A stretch of DNA of 28,300 bases from IMG/VR virus record IMGVR_UViG_3300043786_001220, positions 1 to 28,300 of that record; one strand, given 5' to 3'. This DNA is from a virus. Below the pieces are notes generated by a model. The model was given only the letters and a program-made list of their open reading frames with translations. It did not search any database and was not told the origin of the DNA. Below are positions 1-7,193 of the stretch, one piece after another; the first letter of the stretch is position 1; each line of letters opens with the position of its first letter. The position numbers were made by a program, and so were the translations under genes.

Positions 1-200
1 CCGGTGATCTCGGGTCGCGACTGCAGGCCGGTGATCTCGGGTCGCGACTGCAGGCCGGTGATCTCGGGTCGCGACTGCAGGCCGGTGATCTCGGGTCGCG
101 ACTGCAGGCCGGTGATCTCGGGTCGCGGCTGCAGGCCGGTGATCTCGGGTCGCGACTGCAGGCCGGTGATCTCGGGTCGCGACTGCAGGCCGGTGATCTC
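1..200. repeat. 27-bp tandem repeat array (7 full copies plus 11 bp)
   Basis: Seven head-to-tail copies start at 1, 28, 55, 82, 109, 136 and 163, and an 11-base partial copy fills 190-200. Copies are identical except for one A-to-G change at 128 in copy five. Each unit carries the palindromes GTCGCGAC and CTGCAG. The array begins at the first base of the window, so it probably extends further left. There are no spacers, so this is a minisatellite and not a CRISPR array. The unit length is a multiple of three and five of the six frames are open through it, so an open frame here is no evidence of coding. Its place upstream of the terminase genes would fit a packaging, replication or recombination site, or a boundary with host DNA; this is inference. 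Confidence 0.95.
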
Positions 201-333
201 ATCGAGTTCGAACTATCGACGAAATCGTAGAGGCGGGAAGCGGCGCATTAACGATGTCACTCAACTACTCCAAAAATAAAAAAACAACTTCCCACTTCCA
301 TTTCTCCAACATTTCGTCTACACTTCTACTCAT
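201..333. other. Non-coding spacer after the repeat array
   Basis: No convincing gene lies here. It holds a perfect 10-bp palindrome, AGTTCGAACT at 205-214, directly after the array, and an A-rich tract at about 274-287. The stretch up to the first small gene is C/T-rich and shows no clear ribosome binding site. A promoter may be present but I could not pick convincing boxes. Confidence 0.5.
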
Positions 334-504
334 ATGAAACACGAACAATTCACCCGCAACGAACTCGACTGGCTTCTGAAGCGAGCGTTAGACCGCAGAG
401 CAGAGGTCACTTCGAATCCGACAATTCCGGCTGTCGACGATCCTCTGGTCGAGTTCCTTACTGGGATCATCAACAAACTTTACGCACTGATCGGCAACCA
501 ATGA
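334..504 (+). CDS. Small hypothetical protein (56 aa)
   Basis: I do not recognise this gene. The ATG at 334 opens a 56-residue frame whose TGA overlaps the ATG of the next gene (ATGA at 501-504), the coupling style used throughout the window. The N-terminal half is charged and probably helical (NELDWLLKRALDRRAE) and the C-terminal half is more hydrophobic (PLVEFLTGIINKLYALIG), so a small helical protein is likely. No Shine-Dalgarno sequence is obvious upstream. The case for coding rests on codon character and the start-stop overlap. Function is unknown. Confidence 0.5.
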   Translation: MKHEQFTRNELDWLLKRALDRRAEVTSNPTIPAVDDPLVEFLTGIINKLYALIGNQ

Positions 505-704
505 CCCAAACAAACCCCGGTTCCCCCGCCGCCATCGCGGCAGGTTGTCTCTGCCCGATCTCGATGAACAACCAGGGCAACGGCGTATCGACGAACACGC
601 CGAATCTGCGTCGGTTCATTCATGCGAACGCATGTCCGTTGCATGGCGTTTACATTCCGCAAAACACAACCATCACAATCGACAGTTCAGGAGTCCAGCG
701 ATGA
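501..704 (+). CDS. Small hypothetical protein (67 aa)
   Basis: Unknown function. The 67-residue product contains a CLCP motif near residue 16-19 and another ACP at about 45-47, then HGVYIP. This spacing suggests a small Cys-containing, possibly metal-binding, fold such as CxC-x(n)-C-x2-H, but no named family is recognised. Start and stop both overlap the neighbours by four bases (501-504 and 701-704), which supports translation as part of a coupled set. It is short and could instead be an accessory early protein. Confidence 0.5.
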   Translation: MTQTNPGSPAAIAAGCLCPISMNNQGNGVSTNTPNLRRFIHANACPLHGVYIPQNTTITIDSSGVQR

Positions 705-985
705 TCCGCGTATCAATCGTTATCATTCTGCTCACCATCGCCACAAGCCGAATCACAGATGCTGGCGACCCGAGCTTTGCTGACAGGTATTTCAAGGCGA
801 TGGAGTCGAGACCAGCGACTCCGCCGGCCCCACCGAAAATAAAAAAAGAACCTGTGGTCCGCAAAAAGACGACTGAGAAAACCGCAGCACCATCCGTCAC
901 ATTTGACGGGGTTTACCTGCGGAATTCAGCGGGCGATGTAATTGGGATGCGAACGCGGTGTAAGGCGTGTAGAATCGGGCGTTAG
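701..985 (+). CDS. Exported small hypothetical protein (94 aa)
   Basis: Function unknown. I start at the ATG at 701 because it overlaps the previous stop (ATGA) and places a signal peptide at the N-terminus: MIR followed by a hydrophobic stretch VSIVIILLTIATS, then a likely cleavage near residue 20-22. An in-frame upstream start at 545 would bury this signal inside the protein. The mature part has a Pro/Lys-rich linker (about residues 46-65) and a C-terminal domain ending with a CKAC motif. Export and the CxxC pair suggest a periplasmic or envelope protein. Confidence 0.55.
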   Translation: MIRVSIVIILLTIATSRITDAGDPSFADRYFKAMESRPATPPAPPKIKKEPVVRKKTTEKTAAPSVTFDGVYLRNSAGDVIGMRTRCKACRIGR

Positions 986-993
986 TTCCTTAA

Positions 994-1013
994 GTTTCAC
1001 AGCGTCGTGAAAC
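994..1013 (+). other. Short hairpin between genes
   Basis: GTTTCAC at 994-1000 and GTGAAAC at 1007-1013 form a perfect 7-bp stem with a 6-base loop (AGCGTC). No T-run follows, so it is not a standard rho-independent terminator. It may protect the 3' end of the upstream message or be an operator for a dimeric protein; both are guesses. Confidence 0.4.
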
Positions 1014-1041
1014 ACAACAACCATTAGCCGAAGGATCAGAA

Positions 1042-1320
1042 ATGTCGAAGCAGTTTCGTTTCAGGATTAACGTCGAGTGCGACGTTCAGAACGCGGATTC
1101 CGAGTCGATTGCGAGGACAGCAGCGTTTGCTCTGCTGACCCAGATGCAGTCCGAGAAAAAGCGGGGTCGTCCGTCCTCGGATGTGAAGGCGACGATTACG
1201 GGGGTGTCGATCAGTCCGACTGAAGACGCGAAGGTGCTGTACCGGCATTCGATGCCACTTCCGATGAAGCCTCGTTCGTTGGACGAGTCAGAGACGACCA
1301 TTGACGAAGTCACCGAGTAG
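1042..1320 (+). CDS. Hypothetical protein (92 aa)
   Basis: Unknown function. The start at 1042 has a good ribosome binding site (AAGGA about 8 bases upstream). The 92-residue product begins with a beta-type segment (QFRFRINVECDVQ), then a short helix and a second beta segment (VKATITGVSIS), and ends with an acidic tail. It may be a small single-domain alpha/beta protein. A rho-independent terminator lies directly downstream, so it is the last gene of the left-hand unit and is not obviously cotranscribed with the terminase genes. Confidence 0.6.
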   Translation: MSKQFRFRINVECDVQNADSESIARTAAFALLTQMQSEKKRGRPSSDVKATITGVSISPTEDAKVLYRHSMPLPMKPRSLDESETTIDEVTE

Positions 1321-1330
1321 TTCTCCCCGA

Positions 1331-1375
1331 AAGCAGTCAGCGATTCCCCCGAGTCGCTGGCTGCTTGTTTTGTTT
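1331..1375 (+). terminator. Rho-independent terminator
   Basis: GCAGTCAGCGA (1333-1343) pairs with TCGCTGGCTGC (1354-1364) to make an 11-bp stem with one G-U pair and a 10-base loop, followed by TTGTTTTGTTT at 1365-1375. It separates the left-hand small genes from the packaging genes. Confidence 0.8.
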
Positions 1376-1388
1376 GCGGACCATCACA

Positions 1389-1649
1389 ATGAAGTCCTCC
1401 CGAGCCTCCCACACTCACGTTCGCCACAAGATCGAGCAGATCACGAACGACACCGAGCAGATCAATCAGATTCTGGTGAATAATGCTCCGGATATCATCG
1501 ACCTGCTGACCGAGACTCTCTCCCTCCGTCAGGTTGCTCGTAAAGTGAAGAGATCGCCGACATATTTGAGTCAGGTGAAGAACCGGAAGCAGCGGATCTC
1601 GTGGGAGACGTATTGCCTGCTGGCGATGATGCTTGAAGAGAGCGAGTAA
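1389..1649 (+). CDS. Small HTH protein, candidate terminase small subunit
   Basis: The 86-residue protein has a basic N-terminus and a helix-turn-helix in the C-terminal half, with the pattern LRQVARKVKRSPTYLSQVKN at about residues 46-65. This resembles Cro/CI-type (HTH_3-like) domains. It ends immediately before terL, the usual place of the terminase small subunit, which binds the packaging site and loads the motor. I start at the ATG at 1389 because an earlier possible start at 1365 lies inside the terminator T-run. The size is small for a full TerS, which usually also carries an oligomerisation domain, so a transcription regulator is the alternative. Confidence 0.6.
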   Translation: MKSSRASHTHVRHKIEQITNDTEQINQILVNNAPDIIDLLTETLSLRQVARKVKRSPTYLSQVKNRKQRISWETYCLLAMMLEESE

Positions 1650-3065
1650 ATGGAAGTCAGTGAACCACAGTACAAAATGCTTAGTTCTTCTAGTGAATTC
1701 CTACTATTTGGTGGGGCCGCATCTGGCGGAAAATCTTGGGCTTTATGCCTCGATCCGCTGCGTCACGTTCAGGGAAAGCATGCGACTCCTGATGCAAGGT
1801 GCGCGCTGTTTCGCAAGACTCACCCGCAGTTGATGCAAGCCGGTGGATTGTTTGACACGACGACAAAGATCTATACGCCGCTAGGAGCTAAATTCAATCA
1901 CACGCGATCAGAGTGGACGTTCCCGTCAGGCGCGAAGATTGGCCTGAATACGCTGCAGCATGAGAAGGATATTGAGCAGTATCTCGGGGCTCAGTGGGAC
2001 TGGGTCGGAATTGACGAGTCGGCGGCGTTTTCCCTGCAAAATGTGATGTTTTTCTGGTCCAGATGCCGCTCGAAGTCGGGAATAAAACCAAATCTCAGGC
2101 TAACGGCGAATCCGGACAATAGCAGTTTTCTGTATCCGCTGATTCACTGGTGGCTTGATAGCGAGACTGGATACCCGAATTACGACAAGGCAGGAGTTAT
2201 CCGGCACTTCGTCACGCAGGATGACACGTTCATCTGGTCTGATGATCCGGTCTTCGACGACAAGGGAGTGAAGATTTCAACGTCGATGACATTCATTCCT
2301 GCGAAGATCACCGACAACTCTCACCTGATGAAAAGCGACCCGTCGTACTATCGCCGATTGATGTCACTGCCGACGCAGGAGAGGGAGAGATTCCTTGAGG
2401 GATCGTGGCTTGCGTCATCAAACACTGGAACTGAGTGGCCCAGAGAATGCTTCACGGACCTGTTCATTCCGATCGAAAGATTTCCGACTCCAAAGCATGC
2501 CAATGACATCGTCAGAATGTTTGCTGTTGACGCATCGAAGGGGAAGTCTGAGAAGAAGGGTGATTACAGTGCCTTGGTTTGTCTGGCACAAACGTCAGAA
2601 TTGGCTTACGTCGATGCTGACTTAAAAAGGCGACCACCAGGACAGATTGTCGAGGATCTATTTCTGTTTTGCGAGCAGGACCATCACAGGATTCGGTCGG
2701 GAGATTTGATTGGCGTTGAGTCGACTCAGTTTCAGAGCATCTTCAGAGACTTGATCGTCACATACGCAGAGTCTCACAAAGAGTATGCGTTGTCGAAGTA
2801 CATCGCTTCAGGAGGGCTGATAATCCCTATCGAAGATCACATGAACAAGCAGATGAGAATCAGAAGACTCGATCAGAGAATCAGGCAACGCGAGATGCGA
2901 TATCTTGAAAATCCCGGAACAACACTGCTGCTGAATCAATTGAAGCAGTTCGACGGCATCCCAGGCGTCGGAAAGCACGACGACGGGCCGGATGCATTGG
3001 CGATGTGTACGCAGTTGCCGCGTTATGAGCAGGAGTATTGGGAGAATTTGAGGAAGGAGAAGTGA
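1650..3065 (+). CDS. terL: Terminase large subunit (TerL)
   Basis: This 471-residue protein is the ATP-driven DNA packaging motor and headful or site-specific nuclease. The N-terminal ATPase shows a Walker A motif GGAASGGKS at residues 21-29 and a Walker B DWVGIDE at 117-123, followed by a TANPD motif in the 150s typical of the coupling segment. The C-terminal RNase H-like nuclease is seen as FAVDASKGKSEKKGDYSAL near residue 290, LIGVES near 350 and KHDDGPDALA near 443, supplying the acidic metal ligands. The length is normal for the family. The ATG follows the previous stop directly (TAA then ATG). The protein is well conserved in all motifs and should be active. Confidence 0.95.
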   Translation: MEVSEPQYKMLSSSSEFLLFGGAASGGKSWALCLDPLRHVQGKHATPDARCALFRKTHPQLMQAGGLFDTTTKIYTPLGAKFNHTRSEWTFPSGAKIGLNTLQHEKDIEQYLGAQWDWVGIDESAAFSLQNVMFFWSRCRSKSGIKPNLRLTANPDNSSFLYPLIHWWLDSETGYPNYDKAGVIRHFVTQDDTFIWSDDPVFDDKGVKISTSMTFIPAKITDNSHLMKSDPSYYRRLMSLPTQERERFLEGSWLASSNTGTEWPRECFTDLFIPIERFPTPKHANDIVRMFAVDASKGKSEKKGDYSALVCLAQTSELAYVDADLKRRPPGQIVEDLFLFCEQDHHRIRSGDLIGVESTQFQSIFRDLIVTYAESHKEYALSKYIASGGLIIPIEDHMNKQMRIRRLDQRIRQREMRYLENPGTTLLLNQLKQFDGIPGVGKHDDGPDALAMCTQLPRYEQEYWENLRKEK

Positions 3066-3142
3066 TGAAAAAATAAACCTTGGTGTCGAGTGGTGGAATC
3101 GTGAAAAATGTTTGGTTCAGTCTTAACAAGCAGAGGAATGTC

Positions 3143-3553
3143 ATGCGTTTTATGATTTTGGTTTTGGTGGTATTGGGATCAGCAAAGGTTCAGGCAGATA
3201 CGTTTTACCCGGATCCAAGCACAATGCTTTCTGGAGATTCGTATTTTCCGGTAATGCCCATTTGGTGGCCGACGTGGTTTCCGTTTGAGGAGCCCCCGAC
3301 GCCCGTTCCGCCGGTCCCGACGGCGATGGAAATGTATATGTCTGACTTCGCCATGGTGATTCGAATTGGTGAGGAGATTGATGAGATTAACGCTGAGTTG
3401 GACCTGCAGAGGTTCCTGCTGAGTCTCGACCCGGATGGATTAAATGCCCCGATGATTCAAATGAGCATTATGATGTTTGAAACTCGCAAAGCGTCACTGG
3501 AAGCTGAGCGACAGGCGCTAAGAAATCAGATGTCGGCGACGGACTTGCCTTGA
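3143..3553 (+). CDS. Exported hypothetical protein (136 aa)
   Basis: Function unknown. I choose the ATG at 3143, which has AGAGGA 5 bases upstream and gives a clean signal peptide (MRFMILVLVVLGSAKVQA, cleavage probably after residue 18). The mature protein starts with an aromatic and Pro-rich segment (FPVMPIWWPTWFPFEEPP) and then a long charged helical part (about residues 70-130, EEIDEINAELDL and RKASLEAERQALRN) likely to form a coiled coil. An exported protein between terL and portal is unusual in phages. A strong terminator follows, so it may be expressed separately as a cargo (moron-like) gene. Confidence 0.65.
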   Translation: MRFMILVLVVLGSAKVQADTFYPDPSTMLSGDSYFPVMPIWWPTWFPFEEPPTPVPPVPTAMEMYMSDFAMVIRIGEEIDEINAELDLQRFLLSLDPDGLNAPMIQMSIMMFETRKASLEAERQALRNQMSATDLP

Positions 3554-3578
3554 CGTAGCAAAACAATAAATAAACGAG

Positions 3579-3610
3579 ATGCCAGCGGATCAATGCCGCT
3601 GGCATTTTTT
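3579..3610 (+). terminator. Strong rho-independent terminator
   Basis: ATGCCAGCGG (3579-3588) and CCGCTGGCAT (3596-3605) form a perfect 10-bp stem with a 7-base loop, followed by six T residues (3605-3610). It closes the transcript carrying the exported protein. Confidence 0.92.
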
Positions 3611-3634
3611 CACACATCAATCAGGAATATGATC

Positions 3635-3802
3635 ATGAGCAAACGAGGATGCAATTCATGCCGAGAGAAGTCAGATCCCGTCGGCAGTGCGATACAGACG
3701 ATTTCGATGATCGTCGACCAATCGTTTCAGCAGAACGCGAACATCGGGATTTACCGGCGAGCGGTGAGATCGTCGTTTTGGTGGTGGAAGTGGCTTCGCT
3801 GA
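3635..3802 (+). CDS. Small Cys-containing hypothetical protein (55 aa)
   Basis: Unknown function. The start at 3635 lies about 9 bases after AGGAA and just downstream of the terminator; an ATG at 3629 in the same frame is also possible. The product begins MSKRGCNSCREK, a CxxC within a basic segment, has a helical middle and ends with a basic, Trp-rich tail (SSFWWWKWLR). A second frame (ATG at 3649 or 3658, ending at 3900) overlaps this one and runs 41 bases into portal; I consider it less likely because it has no good ribosome binding site. Confidence 0.4.
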   Translation: MSKRGCNSCREKSDPVGSAIQTISMIVDQSFQQNANIGIYRRAVRSSFWWWKWLR

Positions 3803-3859
3803 TGGGTCGTGTTGCTTCTGGTGATTTTTCAGCGTATTCTGTGCTGAAGGAGACATCAG

Positions 3860-5464
3860 ATGGCATATGCGAACGGTTTACCGACAAGCTGGGTGATTGA
3901 GAACGAGAAACTGGCAATCGAGGCGACGAAGGCTGCTGCGCGGATCTTCGAGGAACTCGGAGTCAGTTGCGGCGGGGTGAACGCGAACGGCGATCAGCTT
4001 CCGTTTGGTGGCGACGAGCCGCTCGAGACGATTCAGGATGTCCGGGAGGCGATTGTTCTCGGGGATCAGCTTGGCAGGTTGCCCTGGGGGACGAATGCGA
4101 AGGACAATCGGTCGTATTACATTGCCGATACAGGGCACGCAATCACGGTAAAGCCGAGGGACGAGAATCAGCCGAACTCTGATGCGGTGAAGCGGATTGA
4201 GGCGTTCATTGAGCTGTGGACGGCTGAGAATCAGTGGCAAATGCGGCAGTCGGAAGTCAGTCAGCGGTGCGATCGGCACGGTGAAGTGTTCGATTTGCTG
4301 AGTTACGACGACGACGGGATGGTCCGGGTCTATTTTGGCGAGCCGCAGGATCTCGACGACGACCCGAAAAGCACTTTCGTCGATCCGGACGACGCGACGA
4401 AGGAGTATTTCGATTCGCTGGGCGTCCGGAAGACAAATGATCTCCGCGCTCAGCCGGTCGCGTACTTCCTGAAGGATGTTTGGTATCCCGACCTGCGTTT
4501 TGTCACGAAAATGACAAAGGACGGTAGTCTTGCGAATTACCGGGGCGACACGATTCCGCAGATGGAAGAATCTCAGGATCGGATTCTGGTTCAGCATCGC
4601 AAGAGAAACGTGTTGTCGGCGGATCCCCGAGGGCTCACTCTTTACTGGCCGGTACGCGAAGAACTGATCTTCGCCAAGAAGTTGCTGGCGAATCTGATGC
4701 GAACGAGTTCATTTCAGGCGGCGTTCGGTGCGATCCGGACGATCATGGGGAATCCGTCGAGCGATTCGGTCAAGAGTTACCTGAATACGCAGCAAAATGG
4801 CGGCGCGAGCAGCGGGCAATCAGAAACATACGACTTTCCGTCGGCAGCGGTTGTCACAATTCCGTCGCAGATCAAGTACGAGTTTCCGGAAACAGGCGCC
4901 GGTAACAGTAACCACATAGAAACTCTGGTATCGCTGCTTCGGTCGTGCGCTGCGGGAATGAAGTTGCCGGAGTTTATGCTGACGGCGAACGTCAGCGAGG
5001 GGAACTTCGCCTCAACGCTGGTTTCGGAGGGACCGTTCCACAAGTCGATGCGGTTCGAGCAGTCTCTTATGGTGCAGGAAGACCTGCGGATTCTGAAGCA
5101 GGCTCTGTGGTACGCTGCGGAGTCAGGACAGCACGACATCACAACGGCTGACGTGTTGCAGGTTGTGCTGGAGATCAAGCCGCCACGAGTTCAGACGAGA
5201 AACCGCCAGGAAGATCACGAGGTGATGAAAGACTGGTGGGATCGTGGGCTGCTGGGGAATAAGACGGTTCTGGCTCCGGAAGGGCTGGAATCGGTGGCCG
5301 AGAATGCTCAGCGGAAGTCAGAACTGGTAACGGAGCTTCCGTTGCCGGCGGGATCGCCGCAATCGCCGCAGAACATGGGCACTCCGGGTCCAGTTGCGGG
5401 CAATAAAGCCGATCCGATGAAAGAAAAGGGTGTTTCGAAGAAAGATCCGACTCGAAACGCTTAA
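3860..5464 (+). CDS. Phage portal protein
   Basis: A 534-residue protein in the position and size range of the portal, the dodecameric ring at the capsid vertex through which DNA enters and to which the neck binds. The start is supported by AAGGAGA at 3847-3853. Features typical of portals include an acidic, beta-containing wing region in the first half, a central segment with HRKRNVLSADPRGLTLYWPV, and a helical stretch EELIFAKKLLANLMRTSS like the stem/tunnel helices. The tail is Pro/Gly-rich and basic (about residues 490-534). The assignment is by position between terL and the capsid protease plus these features; sequence similarity to one particular portal subfamily could not be tested here. 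Confidence 0.85.
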   Translation: MAYANGLPTSWVIENEKLAIEATKAAARIFEELGVSCGGVNANGDQLPFGGDEPLETIQDVREAIVLGDQLGRLPWGTNAKDNRSYYIADTGHAITVKPRDENQPNSDAVKRIEAFIELWTAENQWQMRQSEVSQRCDRHGEVFDLLSYDDDGMVRVYFGEPQDLDDDPKSTFVDPDDATKEYFDSLGVRKTNDLRAQPVAYFLKDVWYPDLRFVTKMTKDGSLANYRGDTIPQMEESQDRILVQHRKRNVLSADPRGLTLYWPVREELIFAKKLLANLMRTSSFQAAFGAIRTIMGNPSSDSVKSYLNTQQNGGASSGQSETYDFPSAAVVTIPSQIKYEFPETGAGNSNHIETLVSLLRSCAAGMKLPEFMLTANVSEGNFASTLVSEGPFHKSMRFEQSLMVQEDLRILKQALWYAAESGQHDITTADVLQVVLEIKPPRVQTRNRQEDHEVMKDWWDRGLLGNKTVLAPEGLESVAENAQRKSELVTELPLPAGSPQSPQNMGTPGPVAGNKADPMKEKGVSKKDPTRNA

Positions 5465-5470
5465 ATTCGG

Positions 5471-5530
5471 TTGCACGGGACTTGTCAAGTTCGTACAAAA
5501 TGACTTATTGTCAATTTGGCGATTTGACAA
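5471..5530 (+). promoter_or_regulatory. Candidate promoter/operator with three TTGTCAA boxes
   Basis: The AT-rich gap between portal and the capsid genes holds TTGTCAA at 5482-5488 and 5508-5514 and its reverse complement TTGACAA at 5524-5530. The first lies in a near-palindrome ACTTGTCAAGT (5480-5490); the last two form an inverted repeat with a 9-base spacer. A weak sigma70-like pair, TTGCAC (5471-5476), 17 bases, TACAAA (5494-5499), overlaps the boxes. The arrangement suggests a controlled start for the capsid operon, but it is only a sequence pattern. Confidence 0.35.
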
Positions 5531-5542
5531 AAGGAGTTTGCC

Positions 5543-5602
5543 ATGGGATGTGGCTGCGGAAGTAAGAAGAAACCGAAGGGCGGCAAGGGCGGAACAAAAT
5601 GA
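5543..5602 (+). CDS. Tiny Cys/Gly/Lys-rich peptide (19 aa)
   Basis: A 19-residue open frame beginning MGCGCGSKKKPK and continuing Gly/Lys-rich. It has one of the best ribosome binding sites in the window (AAGGAG, 6-7 bases upstream) and its TGA overlaps the ATG of the protease-scaffold gene (ATGA at 5599-5602). Both points argue for real translation, either for the peptide itself or as a leader that couples translation of the protease. The CGC motif with a polybasic tail could bind metal or nucleic acid. No family is recognised. Confidence 0.6.
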   Translation: MGCGCGSKKKPKGGKGGTK

Positions 5603-6579
5603 GTGACATCCTCGTAACAGAAGATGCGTTCGAAGCCATTGCCGAAGATCGAATTGATCGAGAGCGGGGAATCATCCGGGGAGTCAAGTTGCTGGGGTTG
5701 AGAAGTCTCAACAAACGCAACTACGACACACCCGGAGTCCAGAAGTCAGCGATGAAGTTACTGCCGGGGACATCGATTTACATCGACCATCCTGCGACAG
5801 CCACAACCAATCGCTCTTACCGGGACAAATTCGCTGTTGTCGGCCAGAAGGTTGAGTATCGTCCAGGCGAAGGTTACTTCGGGGACGTGCATTTTAACCC
5901 GAAACATGCTGTTGCAGAACAGTTCTTGTGGGATGTTGTGAACGCTCCGAAGTCGTTGGGGATGTCGATCAATTCCTCAATCAAGTCCGGAAAAGTCGGT
6001 TCCGACGGGGACGTGATTGTTGAGTCCATCGAAGTTCTCCGGTCTGTCGACATTGTCACGAAGCCGGCAACAACTGCTGGCATTTTCGAATCAGAGGAAG
6101 AAGAGATCATGGACCTGAAGACACTCCGCGACAAGCATCCAGAACTCGTGAAGTCAATTCTCGAAGAATCACAGGCGACCGACGCGACGGAAGCCGCGCT
6201 CGCTCAGGCGAAGAAAGAGAAGGACGAGTTGAAAGCTCGTCTGGACGCACTGGAAGCGGAACGAGCGACTGAGAAGTTGCGAGGCGAAGTGTCTGCCGAG
6301 TTCACGAAGGTCTTTGAAGGCGTGACCATCGAAGCTGACCTGATGAAAGAAATCGTCGAGTGCGCCTGCGAAATGCAGGAAGGTGCTCGCAAGAAATTCA
6401 GTTCGGTTCTGTCCAGGATCAGCCCGATGCTGATCGACGACAATCCGGACGACACAGAAGAAACTCCTGTGAAGGAAGAGGAAGAGCAGCCGAAGAAGCC
6501 TGCCTACCGTCCGACGCCAGGGAACAAGGCTGGCTACAAGAAGGGTTCTTTGCTTGAAGAACTCGGCCTGAAGAAGTAA
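5599..6579 (+). CDS. Capsid maturation protease fused to scaffold
   Basis: The 326-residue protein combines an N-terminal protease (about residues 1-165) with a C-terminal scaffold-like part. Protease features are IDHPATAT with candidate catalytic His64, GMSINSS with candidate Ser123 (or Ser126), and SVDIVTKPATT with Asp151, a pattern like viral prohead serine proteases. From about residue 170 the sequence turns highly charged and helical (KKEKDELKARLDALEAE near 210-226), then ends in an acidic and Lys-rich tail, as expected of a scaffold that is digested after procapsid assembly. It lies between portal and major capsid genes and is coupled to the 19-aa peptide by an ATGA overlap. Confidence 0.82.
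   Translation: MSDILVTEDAFEAIAEDRIDRERGIIRGVKLLGLRSLNKRNYDTPGVQKSAMKLLPGTSIYIDHPATATTNRSYRDKFAVVGQKVEYRPGEGYFGDVHFNPKHAVAEQFLWDVVNAPKSLGMSINSSIKSGKVGSDGDVIVESIEVLRSVDIVTKPATTAGIFESEEEEIMDLKTLRDKHPELVKSILEESQATDATEAALAQAKKEKDELKARLDALEAERATEKLRGEVSAEFTKVFEGVTIEADLMKEIVECACEMQEGARKKFSSVLSRISPMLIDDNPDDTEETPVKEEEEQPKKPAYRPTPGNKAGYKKGSLLEELGLKK
6109..6579 (+). CDS. Possible nested in-frame scaffold (156 aa)
   Basis: Met171 of the protease-scaffold gene (ATG at 6109) sits exactly at the domain border and is preceded by the purine-rich run GAGGAAGAAGAG at 6094-6105, a plausible internal ribosome binding site. Starting here would give a free scaffold beginning MDLKTLRDKHPELV. Lambda C/Nu3 is the known precedent for such nesting. 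The purine run also encodes Glu residues, so it may be coincidence. Confidence 0.4.
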   Translation: MDLKTLRDKHPELVKSILEESQATDATEAALAQAKKEKDELKARLDALEAERATEKLRGEVSAEFTKVFEGVTIEADLMKEIVECACEMQEGARKKFSSVLSRISPMLIDDNPDDTEETPVKEEEEQPKKPAYRPTPGNKAGYKKGSLLEELGLKK

Positions 6580-6620
6580 TCACTGACCGTTTCGGTTCGT
6601 TTGTTTGAAAAGGGCGAGAC

Positions 6621-7154
6621 ATGCCACGCTGTTTGAATGTAATGCACCAGTACGGTCAGGTTCCTGCTGTCACTGACATCCGTCATATGACTCCGCCGGA
6701 CACTTTGGTCGATATGTGCTTTGGCGACTTTCTTGGCAGCGATAGCTCCACGGGAGTTCTCAAGGCTGCACTGATCCAGACGGATCAGGCATGGGACACC
6801 AACCTTTCGACGACCCAGAAGGCCGCGAAAGTCAAGTTTCAGGGCGTGAACCTGCAGGAGATCGACGATGCGGACGGTGTCTGCAACGATGCTCCGGACT
6901 GCATCCCGTTCGCTCTGTACCGTCAGGGATCGACATTTCAGCGTGCATACAAGATCGTTGATGTCAACGGGGCGGCTGCTCCGACGACATGGACTCGCGG
7001 TCAGGGATTCACGTTCGGCAAGGTCTCTGGGTCGAATCTGTTGAGCAACGACACGATTCAGAAATCCAGCGATGCTGACGAAATCGTGTTCATCGCAGTG
7101 AATGACAGCGGAGCCGAAAGTCAGGCTTACGCTCTCGTTGAATTCAAATCGTAA
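6621..7154 (+). CDS. Probable head decoration protein
   Basis: A 177-residue protein placed between scaffold and major capsid gene, the usual position of a decoration (capsid-stabilising) protein. The ribosome binding site is AAGGGCGAG before the ATG at 6621. The sequence appears mostly beta with Gly, Asp and Ser turns and a motif YRQGSTFQRAYKIVDVNG in the middle. It contains four Cys (C4, C33, and a CNDAPDC pair), in keeping with other virion proteins here. No direct homolog is recognised, and another minor head protein is possible. Confidence 0.6.
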   Translation: MPRCLNVMHQYGQVPAVTDIRHMTPPDTLVDMCFGDFLGSDSSTGVLKAALIQTDQAWDTNLSTTQKAAKVKFQGVNLQEIDDADGVCNDAPDCIPFALYRQGSTFQRAYKIVDVNGAAAPTTWTRGQGFTFGKVSGSNLLSNDTIQKSSDADEIVFIAVNDSGAESQAYALVEFKS

Positions 7155-7193
7155 TTTGTGTGGTGATTCCGAGGTTCAGACAAGGACAGTAAA

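Noticed and set aside
1-200. CRISPR array
   Set aside because: The units are contiguous and identical, with no unique spacers.
4-279. Open frame through the 27-bp repeats coding a 9-residue repeat peptide
   Set aside because: The repeat length is a multiple of three and five of six frames are open, so an open frame is expected by chance. No ribosome binding site is visible and the post-repeat part is basic and featureless. A truncated gene from the left cannot be fully excluded.
3649-3900. 83-residue frame, or its shorter form from 3802, before portal
   Set aside because: It overlaps a better supported frame and portal by 41 bases and has no clear ribosome binding site.
3878-4597. 239-residue open frame on the minus strand inside portal
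   Set aside because: It is antisense to a well-supported structural gene and looks like a codon-bias shadow with no recognisable domain.
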